Assembly (NCBI GenBank): GCA_963809695.1
Contig: CAWEKI010000007.1
Coordinates: 248,001-312,000 of the forward strand
DNA from: JAGDMJ01 sp963809695
GTDB taxonomy: Bacteria > Bacteroidota > Ignavibacteria > UBA10030 > UBA6906
Direction: 5' to 3'
Length of the DNA: 64,000 nucleotides
Position numbers and translations under genes: made by a program. Below the pieces are notes generated by a model. It was not told the origin of the DNA. It worked only from the letters and a program-made list of their open reading frames with translations, and did not search any database. Shown here one piece after another: positions 1 through 9,090 of the stretch (positions are counted from its first letter, which is position 1; each line of letters starts with the position of its first letter).

Positions 1-136
1 TTCCCAGCCCCTCGCCGAAAGCCAGCAACAGCACCACCGCCACCGTTCCCCAGACGATCGCCACAACGGTCAACGTCGCGCGCGTCCGCTGCAGCTTCAG
101 GTCCAGGAGAAAGTCTTTGAGAAGTTCAAGCCACAT
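1..136 (-). CDS. MacB-like ABC transporter permease, N-terminal fragment (cut by window edge)
   Basis: Reading leftwards from an ATG at 136-134, 45 codons are open to the window edge. The peptide has a short amphipathic start (MWLELLKDFLLDLKLQR) and then a first membrane segment (TLTVVAIVWGTVAVVLLLAF), the usual N-terminus of MacB/FtsX-type permeases. It closely resembles the N-terminus of the neighbouring permease, which has IVWGTVAIIVLLAFGMG at the same place, so the two are paralogues. It starts 17 bases after that gene's stop and is probably co-transcribed with it. The periplasmic domain, the other membrane segments and any ATPase gene lie outside the window. No convincing Shine-Dalgarno site precedes it. 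Confidence 0.75.
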   Translation of the reverse strand, partial: MWLELLKDFLLDLKLQRTRATLTVVAIVWGTVAVVLLLAFGEGLG

Positions 137-153
137 AGTCGACCATGGTAGAA

Positions 154-1389
154 TCACGTGCGCAGGCAATCCACAACATTCAGATTTGCAGCGCGCCTGG
201 CGGGGAACAGTCCTGCAGCAAGTCCGATGGCGGACAGGACGAAGCCCGTTGCAAGCGCCACTTCGAGAGAAAGCTCCGGTGTTCCAACAAACTCCTTGAT
301 TGGAATGTATCCCATGATCCGGATGAGCAGCAAAGAGATCAGGAATCCGATCCCGGAGCCGAGGGCAATGATGAAAAAGGTCTCCATAAAGAACTGGAAA
401 ATGATGTTGGCCTTTGTCGCCCCTACTGCCCGCTTGACACCGATTTCTTTGGTGCGCTCCTGCACGACGATATACATGATATTCGCCACCCCGATCCCTC
501 CAACTCCAAGCGTAAAGCTTCCGATCAATCCCATGAAGATGTTGAACGCCAGGAAGAAATAGAACATGAACTTGTCGAACTCCGCGGTGTCCCAGATGAA
601 CACAGCATCTTTGTCCTCCGGGTCGAACTTGTAGCGTTTCCCCAGGACCTGGCGTACCTGGGAGATGACTTCGTCGGAGCGGGTGGGGTCCTTCGGCGTG
701 AAGATGATATTCCGCAGGTGCAGGGTGCCAAACACCGAGGCGAAGGTGGAGGCGGGGATGAACACCCTGTCCTGGTCCCGCCTGTTGTAGGAGGAGTTCT
801 GCGTTTTCTTGATCATCACGCCGATCACCATGAACGGCGTTTCTCCCACAAAGATGATCTTGCCGATGGCCTGCCCCTCGCCGAACAGGAGGCGCTTCAC
901 CTCGTTTCCTATCACCATCACGCGGCGCCGTTCGCGCATGTCCAGGTCATCCACGAACCGGCCCCCCATTTCGGGGATCACATTCCGCATATCGCTGTAG
1001 ATGGGATAGATCCCGGCGATGGATGTGTTGATGATGTTTTCCCCCACGCGGATGGGCACCCCGTCCCCCGAATATTCCGGGCTGATCTTCGCAATCTCAC
1101 TGACCTGCTTGGCAAGAAGCTGGGCATCCTCCTCGATGAAGCTGATCGGCCGCCCCGTCCCGAAGCCTTCGAACGCCCGGGTCGTCCTTCCGGGAAACAT
1201 GATCGAGATACTCTCGCCGATCCCGTGCATGTTGATCGCAAGCTGCCGCTTGAAACCCATCCCGAATGCGAGCAACACAATGATCGCGACGGTCCCCCAG
1301 ACGATACCGAAGATGGTCAGAAAGGTCCGGAGCTTCTGTGCCCGCAGGTCGCGGATAAATTCGGTCAGCGTTGTTATAAACGATCCCAT
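154..1389 (-). CDS. MacB-like ABC transporter permease
   Basis: Inner-membrane permease of a MacAB-like tripartite export system; the substrate cannot be told. About 411 residues with the family layout: an N-terminal membrane helix (about 20-45), a MacB-type periplasmic core domain (about 50-270), then three C-terminal helices of the FtsX fold. These contain GSFTLGVGGIGVANIMYIVV, the conserved ERTKEIGVKRAVGA loop and the terminal PARRAANLNVVDCLR. ATG 1389 is preferred; a TTG three codons upstream is possible, and neither has a clear Shine-Dalgarno site. It lies 48 bases after the adaptor gene stop and is followed by a second permease. No ATPase domain is fused, so the ATPase must be encoded elsewhere, probably just left of the window. 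Confidence 0.88.
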   Translation of the reverse strand: MGSFITTLTEFIRDLRAQKLRTFLTIFGIVWGTVAIIVLLAFGMGFKRQLAINMHGIGESISIMFPGRTTRAFEGFGTGRPISFIEEDAQLLAKQVSEIAKISPEYSGDGVPIRVGENIINTSIAGIYPIYSDMRNVIPEMGGRFVDDLDMRERRRVMVIGNEVKRLLFGEGQAIGKIIFVGETPFMVIGVMIKKTQNSSYNRRDQDRVFIPASTFASVFGTLHLRNIIFTPKDPTRSDEVISQVRQVLGKRYKFDPEDKDAVFIWDTAEFDKFMFYFFLAFNIFMGLIGSFTLGVGGIGVANIMYIVVQERTKEIGVKRAVGATKANIIFQFFMETFFIIALGSGIGFLISLLLIRIMGYIPIKEFVGTPELSLEVALATGFVLSAIGLAAGLFPARRAANLNVVDCLRT

Positions 1390-1437
1390 AGGAAGCAAAA
1401 AGTAAGATTGTCAGACGCAAGTCCCAGGCGACATCCC

Positions 1438-2529
1438 TTACTCGATCTTTTTCACCGGCTTTTCGAGGACCTCGTCACCTTCCTTCAGGCCGCTCAACAC
1501 CTCAATGTTGATCGCGTCGCTCAGACCCGTCTTGATGAGGCGCTCCTCCTCCTTGTCGGGGCCGAGCGCCACTTTGACGAAGGCCGAATCATTCCTGAAC
1601 GTCACGACGCGCTCCGGGATCGTCAATACGCTGTCCTTCTTCTGAATGATCACGTTTGCGTTCGCGGAGTAGCCGGCACGCAACGTGGTGTTGTTGGCTG
1701 CAGGAATGATAATCTCGATCGGGAACACTGTCGCATTCTCTTTCTTCTCCGCCTTGAGCGAGATCTTGGAAAGGTTTCCCTTGATCTTATCGGTCGGCAG
1801 CGCCCCCACCTTGATCTCGGTCTCCATCCCTTCCTTGAGCTTTCCTACGTCGATCTCATCAACCGTCCCTTTGAAGAGCAGCCGCTCCATGTTCGCCATC
1901 TTCATCAGCACGGTCCCTTCCTGATAGGAGGTGAGCGGCGTGACGGGGTCTCCGACCTCCACCGCCTTGCTCAGCACGAAACCGCTGATGGGGGCTTTGA
2001 CGATCGACTCGATCTCGGTGTTCTCGATCCGCACCTTTCCGCTCTCCATAAGGGCAAGCTTTTCGCGGGCGATCTTGAGACGGAGCTCCGCTTCCTGGTA
2101 ACTCCTCTGGAAACTCTCGTAGTCTTTGTCAGCGATAAGCTTTTTCTTTACAAGGGACTCCTGCCGGACACGGTCTTTCGTCAGGTTGTCCACCTCGACC
2201 TCCGAGAGTTGCACCTGGCGTTTTGCATCTGCCAGTTCCAGCGGCGTGGGATCCGGTTTCACTTCAAGCAGGGGTTGCCCGGCTTTGACCCAGGATCCCG
2301 CATCGGCAAATATGCGGCCGACGACACCGGAGACTTTGGATTTGACGGAAATCTCATTTTCCGGCTCGATCGTCCCCACGGCCAGTGCTTTGTCCACAAT
2401 ATCCCCTTTGACCACCTTGACCTTGGGGAGCGCGTTGTCCTCGGATTTCTTCGATCCCCCGAAGATAAGGAACGCCGCAGCCACGAGGACCAGAACGCCG
2501 ATCGTGGAGAAGATGATTTTCTTTTTCAT
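1438..2529 (-). CDS. Efflux periplasmic adaptor (HlyD/MacA/RND membrane-fusion protein)
   Basis: Periplasmic adaptor that links an inner-membrane transporter to an outer-membrane channel. 363 residues: an N-terminal signal anchor (KIIFSTIGVLVLVAAAFLIFGG), a first biotinyl-lipoyl half (about 40-90, with AVGTIEPENEISVKSKVSGV), a coiled-coil hairpin (about 95-175), a second lipoyl half (VKAPISGFVLSKAVEVGDPV) and beta-barrel and membrane-proximal domains ending in LKEGDEVLEKPVKKIE. The ATG at 2529 has a GGAG Shine-Dalgarno site about 9 bases upstream. It is the first gene of the adaptor-permease-permease set, so the partner is a MacB-type ABC permease rather than an RND pump. The 248 bases upstream hold no confident promoter for it, only a short tandem repeat (GAACATTT twice). 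Confidence 0.92.
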   Translation of the reverse strand: MKKKIIFSTIGVLVLVAAAFLIFGGSKKSEDNALPKVKVVKGDIVDKALAVGTIEPENEISVKSKVSGVVGRIFADAGSWVKAGQPLLEVKPDPTPLELADAKRQVQLSEVEVDNLTKDRVRQESLVKKKLIADKDYESFQRSYQEAELRLKIAREKLALMESGKVRIENTEIESIVKAPISGFVLSKAVEVGDPVTPLTSYQEGTVLMKMANMERLLFKGTVDEIDVGKLKEGMETEIKVGALPTDKIKGNLSKISLKAEKKENATVFPIEIIIPAANNTTLRAGYSANANVIIQKKDSVLTIPERVVTFRNDSAFVKVALGPDKEEERLIKTGLSDAINIEVLSGLKEGDEVLEKPVKKIE

Positions 2530-2657
2530 GGTGATGTCTCCGGAGAGCGGACAGTTGGTGAACGAGAAACTAGGTAAGAATACGTAGAAAATGTTCTAAA
2601 TGTTCCATTAGTGACAATTTTTTACACCCTTCAACTCACCCAACCAAACACGTTGGG

Positions 2658-2711
2658 CTCGCTCAGGATTACTGGATTCCGGAATGCAGAAAAACGGTAA
2701 TCCTGAGCGAG
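2658..2711. repeat. 15-bp inverted repeat, possibly part of a dispersed palindromic element
   Basis: The arms 2658-2672 (CTCGCTCAGGATTAC) and 2697-2711 (GTAATCCTGAGCGAG) are perfect reverse complements of 15 bases around a 24-base loop, which itself contains the palindrome TTCCGGAA. The next bases (about 2712-2744) have the form GTCCCGA..TCGGTACGAGAC..GAAGGG, which looks like a decayed second hairpin. The element sits between two divergently transcribed genes, so a terminator role is unlikely. A REP-like dispersed repeat is my inference; only this copy is visible. Confidence 0.6.
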
Positions 2712-2744
2712 TCCCGATGCTTTCTGTCGGTACGAGACGAAGGG

Positions 2745-2773
2745 TTGATTCTTCCTCTCCTTTCCCATATTAT
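2745..2773 (+). promoter_or_regulatory. Sigma70-type promoter for lhr (probable leaderless start)
   Basis: TTGATT at 2745-2750 and TATTAT at 2768-2773 are separated by exactly 17 bases. The expected transcription start falls at about 2779-2781, on or beside the lhr ATG at 2779. No Shine-Dalgarno sequence lies before that ATG, which fits a leaderless mRNA. Confidence 0.6.
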
Positions 2774-2778
2774 CCCCT

Positions 2779-5700
2779 ATGCCTGAACCCTTTGAGGCAC
2801 ATTCGCTTCAGGACTTCCATCCTATCGTCCGGCAATGGTTTGCACGGACATATGGCACCGCCACGCCTCCGCAAGTTCTCGGATGGCCCAGCATCGCCGA
2901 AGGGAAGAACACGCTGATTCTTGCCCCAACCGGTTCGGGCAAAACGCTGGCTGCCTTCCTTTGGGCCATCAATCATCTCATCGAGCAGCGTCTCCGCGAA
3001 GAGCTCGCCCCGGGCGTTCGCATCCTCTATATCTCTCCCCTCAAAGCCCTCAACAACGACATTGAGCGGAACCTGGAAGTTCCTCTGCTCGGACTGCGCG
3101 AGGAGGCGAGGAATGCCGGCCTCCGGCTCCCTCCCATCAGGGCAGCCGTACGCACGGGAGACACTCCGCAGTCCAAACGCGCCGCGATGCTGAAGCACCC
3201 TCCGGACATTCTGATCACCACGCCGGAATCGCTCTACCTCATGCTGACCTCGAAACAGGCAAGGAAAATGTTCAGGACAGTGCAGTACCTGATCGTGGAC
3301 GAGATCCACTCCCTGTGCGGCAACAAGCGGGGAGTTCATCTCTCCCTGACACTGGAGCGCCTGCAGGAAGTGGCGGAGCAGGAGATGGTACGGATCGGGC
3401 TCTCAGCCACTCAGCGCCCTCTTGATGTCATTGCCGCTTACCTCGGAGGGCAGGAATGGTCCCCTGACGATCCGGTCGCTCTGCGTGCACGCGCGGTTAC
3501 GATCGTGGATGCGGGAAGAAAAAAGCAGATGGACCTTCGCGTGGACTGTCCTGTGCCCGACTTCTCGCTCCTTCCCCAGGAGAGCGTGTGGCCCCTGGTT
3601 TTCGCGGAGCTTCTGGAGAATATCCGGCGGCACCGGACAACGCTGATCTTTGTGAACAACCGCCGGCTGGCTGAACGCGTGGCAGCCAAACTGAACGAGC
3701 TGGCACTTGGCGAAGAGAGCGACGAACCGCGAACGGCAACGAACTTGTATGCCGTCCCGGTCCAAACACGCGGCTGGCCGGATACCGACACTTCGCGGAC
3801 AGCAGACAACGACGAGGGCCACATCGTCGTCCAGGCGTATCACGGGAGCATGTCCCGACAGGCGCGGGAACGAATGGAAGCCGATCTCAAAGCGGGAAAA
3901 CTGCGTGCCCTGGTCGCCACTTCATCGCTCGAACTGGGCATTGACATCGGGAGCATCGACCTTGTGGTCCAACTCCAGTCGCCCAAGGGGGTGGCGCGCG
4001 GGCTGCAACGCGTGGGGCGTTCAGGCCACCTCGTCACGGCAACCAGCAAAGGGCGGATCCTCCCGACGTACCGGGAGGATCTTGTGGAATCAGCGGTGGT
4101 CGCACGGGCCATGCGGGAGCACGAGGTGGAGGAAACGCGTATCCCACACGACTGCCTCGATGTGCTGGCCCAACACATCGTGGCCATGGTCAGCGTCGAG
4201 GAATGGGATGTTGACCGGTTGTACGATTTCGTCCGGCAGTCATATTGCTACCGGACCCTCTCCAGGAAGCTTTTCGACGGCGTTGTGATGATGCTGGCCG
4301 GGCGTTACACCAGCGACGCGTTCCGTGAGCTGCGCGCGAGGGTATCGTGGGACAAGATCCACAACCGGCTCTATTCCCTCCCCGGGAGCGGGCATCTCGC
4401 GATCACCAGCGGGGGAACGATCGCTGACCGCGGCTACTTTGCCGTGTATCTTGAAGACGGCCGGACCAAGGTGGGCGAAGTGGATGAGGAATTCGTCTAT
4501 GAAAGCCGCACCGGGGACACGTTCATCCTCGGCACCAATGTGTGGCGGATGACCTCCATCGACGCACAGCGGATCACCGTCATCCCGGCCCCCGGACAAC
4601 CCGCCCGCATGCCTTTCTGGCGCGGCGAGGGAATCGGACGGAGCTTTGAGCTTGGCATGTCTGTTGGAGCCTTTCGCAGGGAGATGAGCAGTCGCGTTCA
4701 TGAAGCCGGCTGCCTTGCATGGCTCCAAAGCGAGTTTCCCGTCGATTCGCGGGCAGCATGGAACATCCAGGAATACTTTCGCAAGCAGCAACAGGTCGCA
4801 GGCGTCATTCCGCACGACCGGCTCATCATGATCGAGGGATTCCGCGATGAGATCGGCGATCCGAGGATCACTGTCCACGCCTCATTCGGCCGGCGGGTCA
4901 ACGGCCTGCTGGGCATTCTTCTGTCACACCGGCTGCATGAAAAGACCGGCATCGAGCCACAAATGTTCTACAATGACGATGGGATCCTTCTCCGTACATC
5001 CGATGCAAGCAGCCTCCCTCTGGATATTCTGAGTGGAATAACCATACAGTCGGCTCAGGACATCGTCTTGGAGGGTCTCCTCGCGTCTCCACTGTTCGGC
5101 GGCCAATTCCGCCAGAATGCCGCCCGGGCCCTTCTAATGCCTCGCCTGGCACCGGGCAAGCGAACTCCACTCTGGCTGCAACGGCTGCGCGCAGGCGATC
5201 TGCTCCAGATCGCACGCCAGTACGACGATTTCCCCATCGTGGTGGAAACCATGCGAGAAGTTTTGACCGACATCCTGGACTTCGAGCATTTCAAGGAAAT
5301 CATTGGCGGCATCGAGAACGGCACGATCGGGATTCATCGTGTCGAGACCGAGACCCCTTCCCCGTTCTCGGCGGGCTTTCTGTTCGATTTCATCGCGGTC
5401 TACATGTACGAATGGGACCAGCCGAAGGCGGACCGGCTGAGCAGATACCTGGCGGTGAATCGCGAGCTGCTGGCCGAGGTGATTGATGTGGAAGCGATGC
5501 CCGGGCTTCTGCGCCCCGAGGCCATCGAGCAGGTGGAACAACAACTCCAGCACGCGGCAGAAGGATACCGCGCCCGGTCGCCGGAGGAATTCATGGAGAT
5601 CCTTCTTCGGCTCGGGGATTTGAGCCGGGAAGAAATTAACGCCCGCTGCGCGGGCGACGCGCATGACCTGATCAGTTCCCTTGAGCAGGCGGGCAGGGTG

Positions 5701-7335
5701 GTGCGCCTCAACTTTCCAGACGGGCCCCGGTGGATTGCCGGGGAAGAGCAGGAGATCTACCGGAATCTCCATCTGCAGCGCAACGCCAATCACGTCGTGC
5801 GAAGATACCTGCAGAGTCATGGTCCGGTCACCCGTTCGGAACTGGCGCGCCGCTTCGGGCTCCGCATCGAAGACCTTACCGCACTGGAATCATCCTGGTC
5901 CTCCGACAGAGCAATGGTAGTAGGTCGATTCCGCCCCGCTGCCATGCCTGGCGGAGATGAACCTCAATGGTGCTACCGCCCCAACATCGAGAAGATCCAC
6001 CGGCAGACGATCACGATTCTCCGGAAGGAGATCAAGCCTTCGACCATCGAGCAGTTCACGCGTTTCCTCTTATCCTGGACCCGTCTGCACCCTGTGAAGG
6101 AAGAACGCGGTCTTGCAGGAGTGCAAGCGGTCCTCGCACGACTCCAGGGACTTGCGCTGCCAGCTGAGATCTGGGAACGAGAGATCCTCGCGCGGCGCGT
6201 GCCGGGTTACTCATCCGAACTGCTCTCCTCACTCATGGCGGGTGGAACCATCGTGTGGGCCGGTGCGGGGCAGGGACGCATGAAACCTCTCTTCCGCGGA
6301 GAGGGTGCGTTGTTCCTCTCCGCCCTGCCGGAGGAACCCGCCCTTGGGGAACCGGCACATCGCGTCCTGCGGTATCTCCGTCAGAACGGCGCCTCGTATC
6401 TCACCGATATCCGAGGGGGCACGCACCTTGCGCTCGATGCACTGAATAACGGCATCGCCGAGCTCTTCTGGGGAGGCATCATCGCCAACGACGTTTTCAG
6501 CGAGTTGACGGCAGTCAAGCGGTCACCCCGCGTGAGCGAAGCCGCACCGATCGAACCCGTGCAGATCGTCGACCCACGGCACAACCCTCACCGGGCACAG
6601 CTGATGCACCGGGCACGGCGGGCCCTCAAGCAGGTTCCGGGGTGGACGGGCAGGTGGTTCGTACTTCATACTCCCGGCATCACGGGTGATCCCCTCCCAA
6701 TCGAAGAGCAGGCAGCATCGCAGGCGCTCCAACTCCTCGAGCGATACGGCATCGTGGCACGGGAGTACCACGCGCGCGAGGATGTACTTTCCTGGCAGGT
6801 TCTCGCAACAGAATTCCAACGGATGGAGATGCGGGGCGATATCCGGCGGGGCTATTTCGTTGAGGGGCTCTCCGGGATGCAGTACGCCCTGCCTGGCGCT
6901 ATCGAAGAACTCAGGCGCCTCCACGCCCAATCGGATTCTTCCGAGCCCCCAGTACTCCTCAATGCATGCGATCCGGCCAACCCGTACGGCCCCGGTGTGG
7001 AGATGCACCTTCAGGAAGAAACCTCCTCCGTGCGCGTCGCGCGACTGCCCGGGAATTATCTTGCATTCCATCGCGGAGGGCCCATACTTCTCTTTGAGAA
7101 CGACGGGGCGAGAATCCGAACCCTCATGGACGCCGATCTGGCAGTCGTCCGCGAAGCCGTGAAGGCCTTCGCGGACATGCTGCGTCTTCCCGCGCCCCTT
7201 CGTCCATTCAGGGAATTGATCGTGGAATACTGCAACGGGGTCCGGCCCGTGGAGAGCCCTTTGGGAGAAGTCCTGCGTTCCCTGGGATTCATAAGAGACA
7301 AGAATCAGACCTTAAGAAAAGATATCTTCACATAA
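2779..7335 (+). CDS. lhr: Lhr-type DEAD/DEAH-box ATP-dependent helicase, full length
   Basis: Superfamily 2 helicase of the Lhr (large helicase-related) family, involved in nucleic-acid repair or processing. 1518 residues, close to the roughly 1540 of E. coli Lhr, so this is the long form with the C-terminal half. Visible motifs: Walker A APTGSGKT (49-56), motif II DEIH (174-177), motif III SAT in IGLSATQRP, and motif VI QRVGRSGH (410-417) in the second RecA-like domain. The Lhr winged-helix/beta-barrel and DEAD/H-associated regions follow (about 450-830), then the long C-terminal domain. The ATG has no Shine-Dalgarno site. A second gene follows after 15 bases on the same strand, suggesting a two-gene operon. 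No frameshift or missing motif was seen. Confidence 0.95.
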   Translation: MPEPFEAHSLQDFHPIVRQWFARTYGTATPPQVLGWPSIAEGKNTLILAPTGSGKTLAAFLWAINHLIEQRLREELAPGVRILYISPLKALNNDIERNLEVPLLGLREEARNAGLRLPPIRAAVRTGDTPQSKRAAMLKHPPDILITTPESLYLMLTSKQARKMFRTVQYLIVDEIHSLCGNKRGVHLSLTLERLQEVAEQEMVRIGLSATQRPLDVIAAYLGGQEWSPDDPVALRARAVTIVDAGRKKQMDLRVDCPVPDFSLLPQESVWPLVFAELLENIRRHRTTLIFVNNRRLAERVAAKLNELALGEESDEPRTATNLYAVPVQTRGWPDTDTSRTADNDEGHIVVQAYHGSMSRQARERMEADLKAGKLRALVATSSLELGIDIGSIDLVVQLQSPKGVARGLQRVGRSGHLVTATSKGRILPTYREDLVESAVVARAMREHEVEETRIPHDCLDVLAQHIVAMVSVEEWDVDRLYDFVRQSYCYRTLSRKLFDGVVMMLAGRYTSDAFRELRARVSWDKIHNRLYSLPGSGHLAITSGGTIADRGYFAVYLEDGRTKVGEVDEEFVYESRTGDTFILGTNVWRMTSIDAQRITVIPAPGQPARMPFWRGEGIGRSFELGMSVGAFRREMSSRVHEAGCLAWLQSEFPVDSRAAWNIQEYFRKQQQVAGVIPHDRLIMIEGFRDEIGDPRITVHASFGRRVNGLLGILLSHRLHEKTGIEPQMFYNDDGILLRTSDASSLPLDILSGITIQSAQDIVLEGLLASPLFGGQFRQNAARALLMPRLAPGKRTPLWLQRLRAGDLLQIARQYDDFPIVVETMREVLTDILDFEHFKEIIGGIENGTIGIHRVETETPSPFSAGFLFDFIAVYMYEWDQPKADRLSRYLAVNRELLAEVIDVEAMPGLLRPEAIEQVEQQLQHAAEGYRARSPEEFMEILLRLGDLSREEINARCAGDAHDLISSLEQAGRVVRLNFPDGPRWIAGEEQEIYRNLHLQRNANHVVRRYLQSHGPVTRSELARRFGLRIEDLTALESSWSSDRAMVVGRFRPAAMPGGDEPQWCYRPNIEKIHRQTITILRKEIKPSTIEQFTRFLLSWTRLHPVKEERGLAGVQAVLARLQGLALPAEIWEREILARRVPGYSSELLSSLMAGGTIVWAGAGQGRMKPLFRGEGALFLSALPEEPALGEPAHRVLRYLRQNGASYLTDIRGGTHLALDALNNGIAELFWGGIIANDVFSELTAVKRSPRVSEAAPIEPVQIVDPRHNPHRAQLMHRARRALKQVPGWTGRWFVLHTPGITGDPLPIEEQAASQALQLLERYGIVAREYHAREDVLSWQVLATEFQRMEMRGDIRRGYFVEGLSGMQYALPGAIEELRRLHAQSDSSEPPVLLNACDPANPYGPGVEMHLQEETSSVRVARLPGNYLAFHRGGPILLFENDGARIRTLMDADLAVVREAVKAFADMLRLPAPLRPFRELIVEYCNGVRPVESPLGEVLRSLGFIRDKNQTLRKDIFT

Positions 7336-7350
7336 CATCCATTGATACCC

Positions 7351-9090
7351 ATGACCACCAGGAAGACCGGCGACATCTCCGACAGGCTTCGTTACAATGT
7401 CCTTGCAGAGACCTTGAGCAACCGTCAGTACGATGTGCTGCGGAAGCAGCTCACGGAGCGGCACTTTGCCGCCGGAGACACGATCCTGACAGACCAATCG
7501 GACGGCGAGGAACTCTTCCTGATCGATTCCGGCAGGGTCAAGGTTGTACAGCGGACGAAAGACGGCAGGGAGCATACGCTGGCCATTTTGCACGCCGGGG
7601 ATTTCTTTGGCGAGCTGGAGCTCGTGGACGGGCGCCCGCGGATGGCACGGGTCCTGGCAATGGACGACTGCGTGATCTTCTCGATCGAAAAGAAACATTT
7701 CAACGAGCTGATGCATGAAAGTCACCCCTTCACCTTCAGACTGCTCCAGGTCCTGAGCGTCCGGCTCCGAGCGCTGAACAATCATTTCGTCAGAGAGCTG
7801 GAGCATGCCAGACAGAACACGCAGAAGGAGCTCGGCAAGATGGAGCGGCTGATCGAGGCATCGAAGAGCGTCAATTCCACGCTCGAGCTGGGAAAACTCC
7901 TGGACGTGATCCTTGAAACAGCCCTCGGCGTTGTGGACGGAGACCGGGGAACCGTCTATCTGGTGGATGAACAGAAGCACGAGCTCTGGTCGCGCGTCCT
8001 CAAGGGAGAGAGGGATATTGAGATCCGGCTCCCGATGGGAAAAGGAATCGCCGGGTACGTTGCTGCCACCGGCGATACGCTGAATATTTCTGACGCGTAC
8101 TTTGATTCGCGATTCAACCCGGAGATCGACAAAGCCACCGGGTATCGCACGCAGAGCATTCTCTGTATGCCCATGAAGAACAACAACGGGAAGATCGTAG
8201 GTGCCCTGCAACTGCTCAACAAGCGCGCCGGGCCCTTCACGCGCGAAGATGAAAGCTTCATCGAGGCACTTTCCGTTCACGCGGCCATCGCGGTGGAAAA
8301 CGCGAGGTTGTACGAAAGGGAGCGGGAAGGCATCAAGATGCAGAAGGAACTCCTTGCGGCCCGCGAGGTGCAGATGAATCTGATCCCGAAACAGATGCCC
8401 GTTGTTCCCGGCTTTGCCTTTGCGGCATGCACCATCCCGGCCCAGGAGGTGGGCGGGGATCTGTTCGATTTCATCCCCACCCCAAAAGGTAGACTGGCGT
8501 TCTGCCTTGGCGACGTGTCAGGCAAAGGGCTTCCGGCCTCATTGCTCATGGCGAACGTCCAGGCAACGATCCGCAATCAGGTGGCCTCCAATGAGGATCC
8601 CGGCGAGACCCTCAAACATGCCAACCAGCTGCTCTGTCACAACACCGCCTCGGAGAAGTTCGTGACGCTTTTCTACGCCGTACTCGATCCTGCCTCCGGA
8701 GAGGTGGCATATTCAAATGCGGGACATGAAGCACCTTTCCTGCTCGCCGATGGTGCCGATCCGGCGCGCCTGACAACAGGCGGATTGGTGCTTGGGATCA
8801 TTGATGAGGCCATGTTTGAAGAAGCGCGGGTACATCTTGCCCCCGGGGACCTGCTTGTACTCTGCTCAGACGGTATCACCGAGACCCTCAATGCCGAGGG
8901 AGAGCTGTTCGGCAGCGAGCGGACCATGGAACTGCTCGCCGAACACCGCCACAAATCTGCACAAGAGATCCTCGACCTGCTCATTGCGGCTGTCAGGGAA
9001 TACGCGGGAAGGATGAAACAGGCAGACGATGTGACGCTGATGATCGTGAAGCGGGAGAAGCAGGACGCTCTGCCACCCACCAGGTCTTGA
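7351..9090 (+). CDS. cNMP-binding / GAF / PP2C (SpoIIE-type) phosphatase signalling protein
   Basis: A predicted Ser/Thr phosphatase of the RsbU/SpoIIE class with two sensory domains, about 579 residues. Order: a cyclic-nucleotide-binding domain (about 20-135, with GDFFGELELVDGRPRMARV), a coiled-coil linker (about 140-165), a GAF domain (about 170-320, with TVYLVDEQKHELWSRVL and SILCMPMKN) and a PP2C domain (about 335-575). The PP2C metal-site motifs are present: GGDLFDF, GDVSGKG, SDGITET and ADDVTLM. Such proteins usually dephosphorylate anti-anti-sigma factors in partner-switching pathways; no partner genes are adjacent. ATG 7351 is chosen; an in-frame TTG lies at 7342. The last 98 bases overlap the 3' end of the convergent methyltransferase gene. 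Confidence 0.92.
   Translation: MTTRKTGDISDRLRYNVLAETLSNRQYDVLRKQLTERHFAAGDTILTDQSDGEELFLIDSGRVKVVQRTKDGREHTLAILHAGDFFGELELVDGRPRMARVLAMDDCVIFSIEKKHFNELMHESHPFTFRLLQVLSVRLRALNNHFVRELEHARQNTQKELGKMERLIEASKSVNSTLELGKLLDVILETALGVVDGDRGTVYLVDEQKHELWSRVLKGERDIEIRLPMGKGIAGYVAATGDTLNISDAYFDSRFNPEIDKATGYRTQSILCMPMKNNNGKIVGALQLLNKRAGPFTREDESFIEALSVHAAIAVENARLYEREREGIKMQKELLAAREVQMNLIPKQMPVVPGFAFAACTIPAQEVGGDLFDFIPTPKGRLAFCLGDVSGKGLPASLLMANVQATIRNQVASNEDPGETLKHANQLLCHNTASEKFVTLFYAVLDPASGEVAYSNAGHEAPFLLADGADPARLTTGGLVLGIIDEAMFEEARVHLAPGDLLVLCSDGITETLNAEGELFGSERTMELLAEHRHKSAQEILDLLIAAVREYAGRMKQADDVTLMIVKREKQDALPPTRS

Noticed and set aside
145..2577. Plus-strand open frame of 810 codons over the adaptor and permease genes
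   Set aside because: Antisense shadow of two well-supported genes; composition rich in His/Asp/Arg with no recognisable domain.
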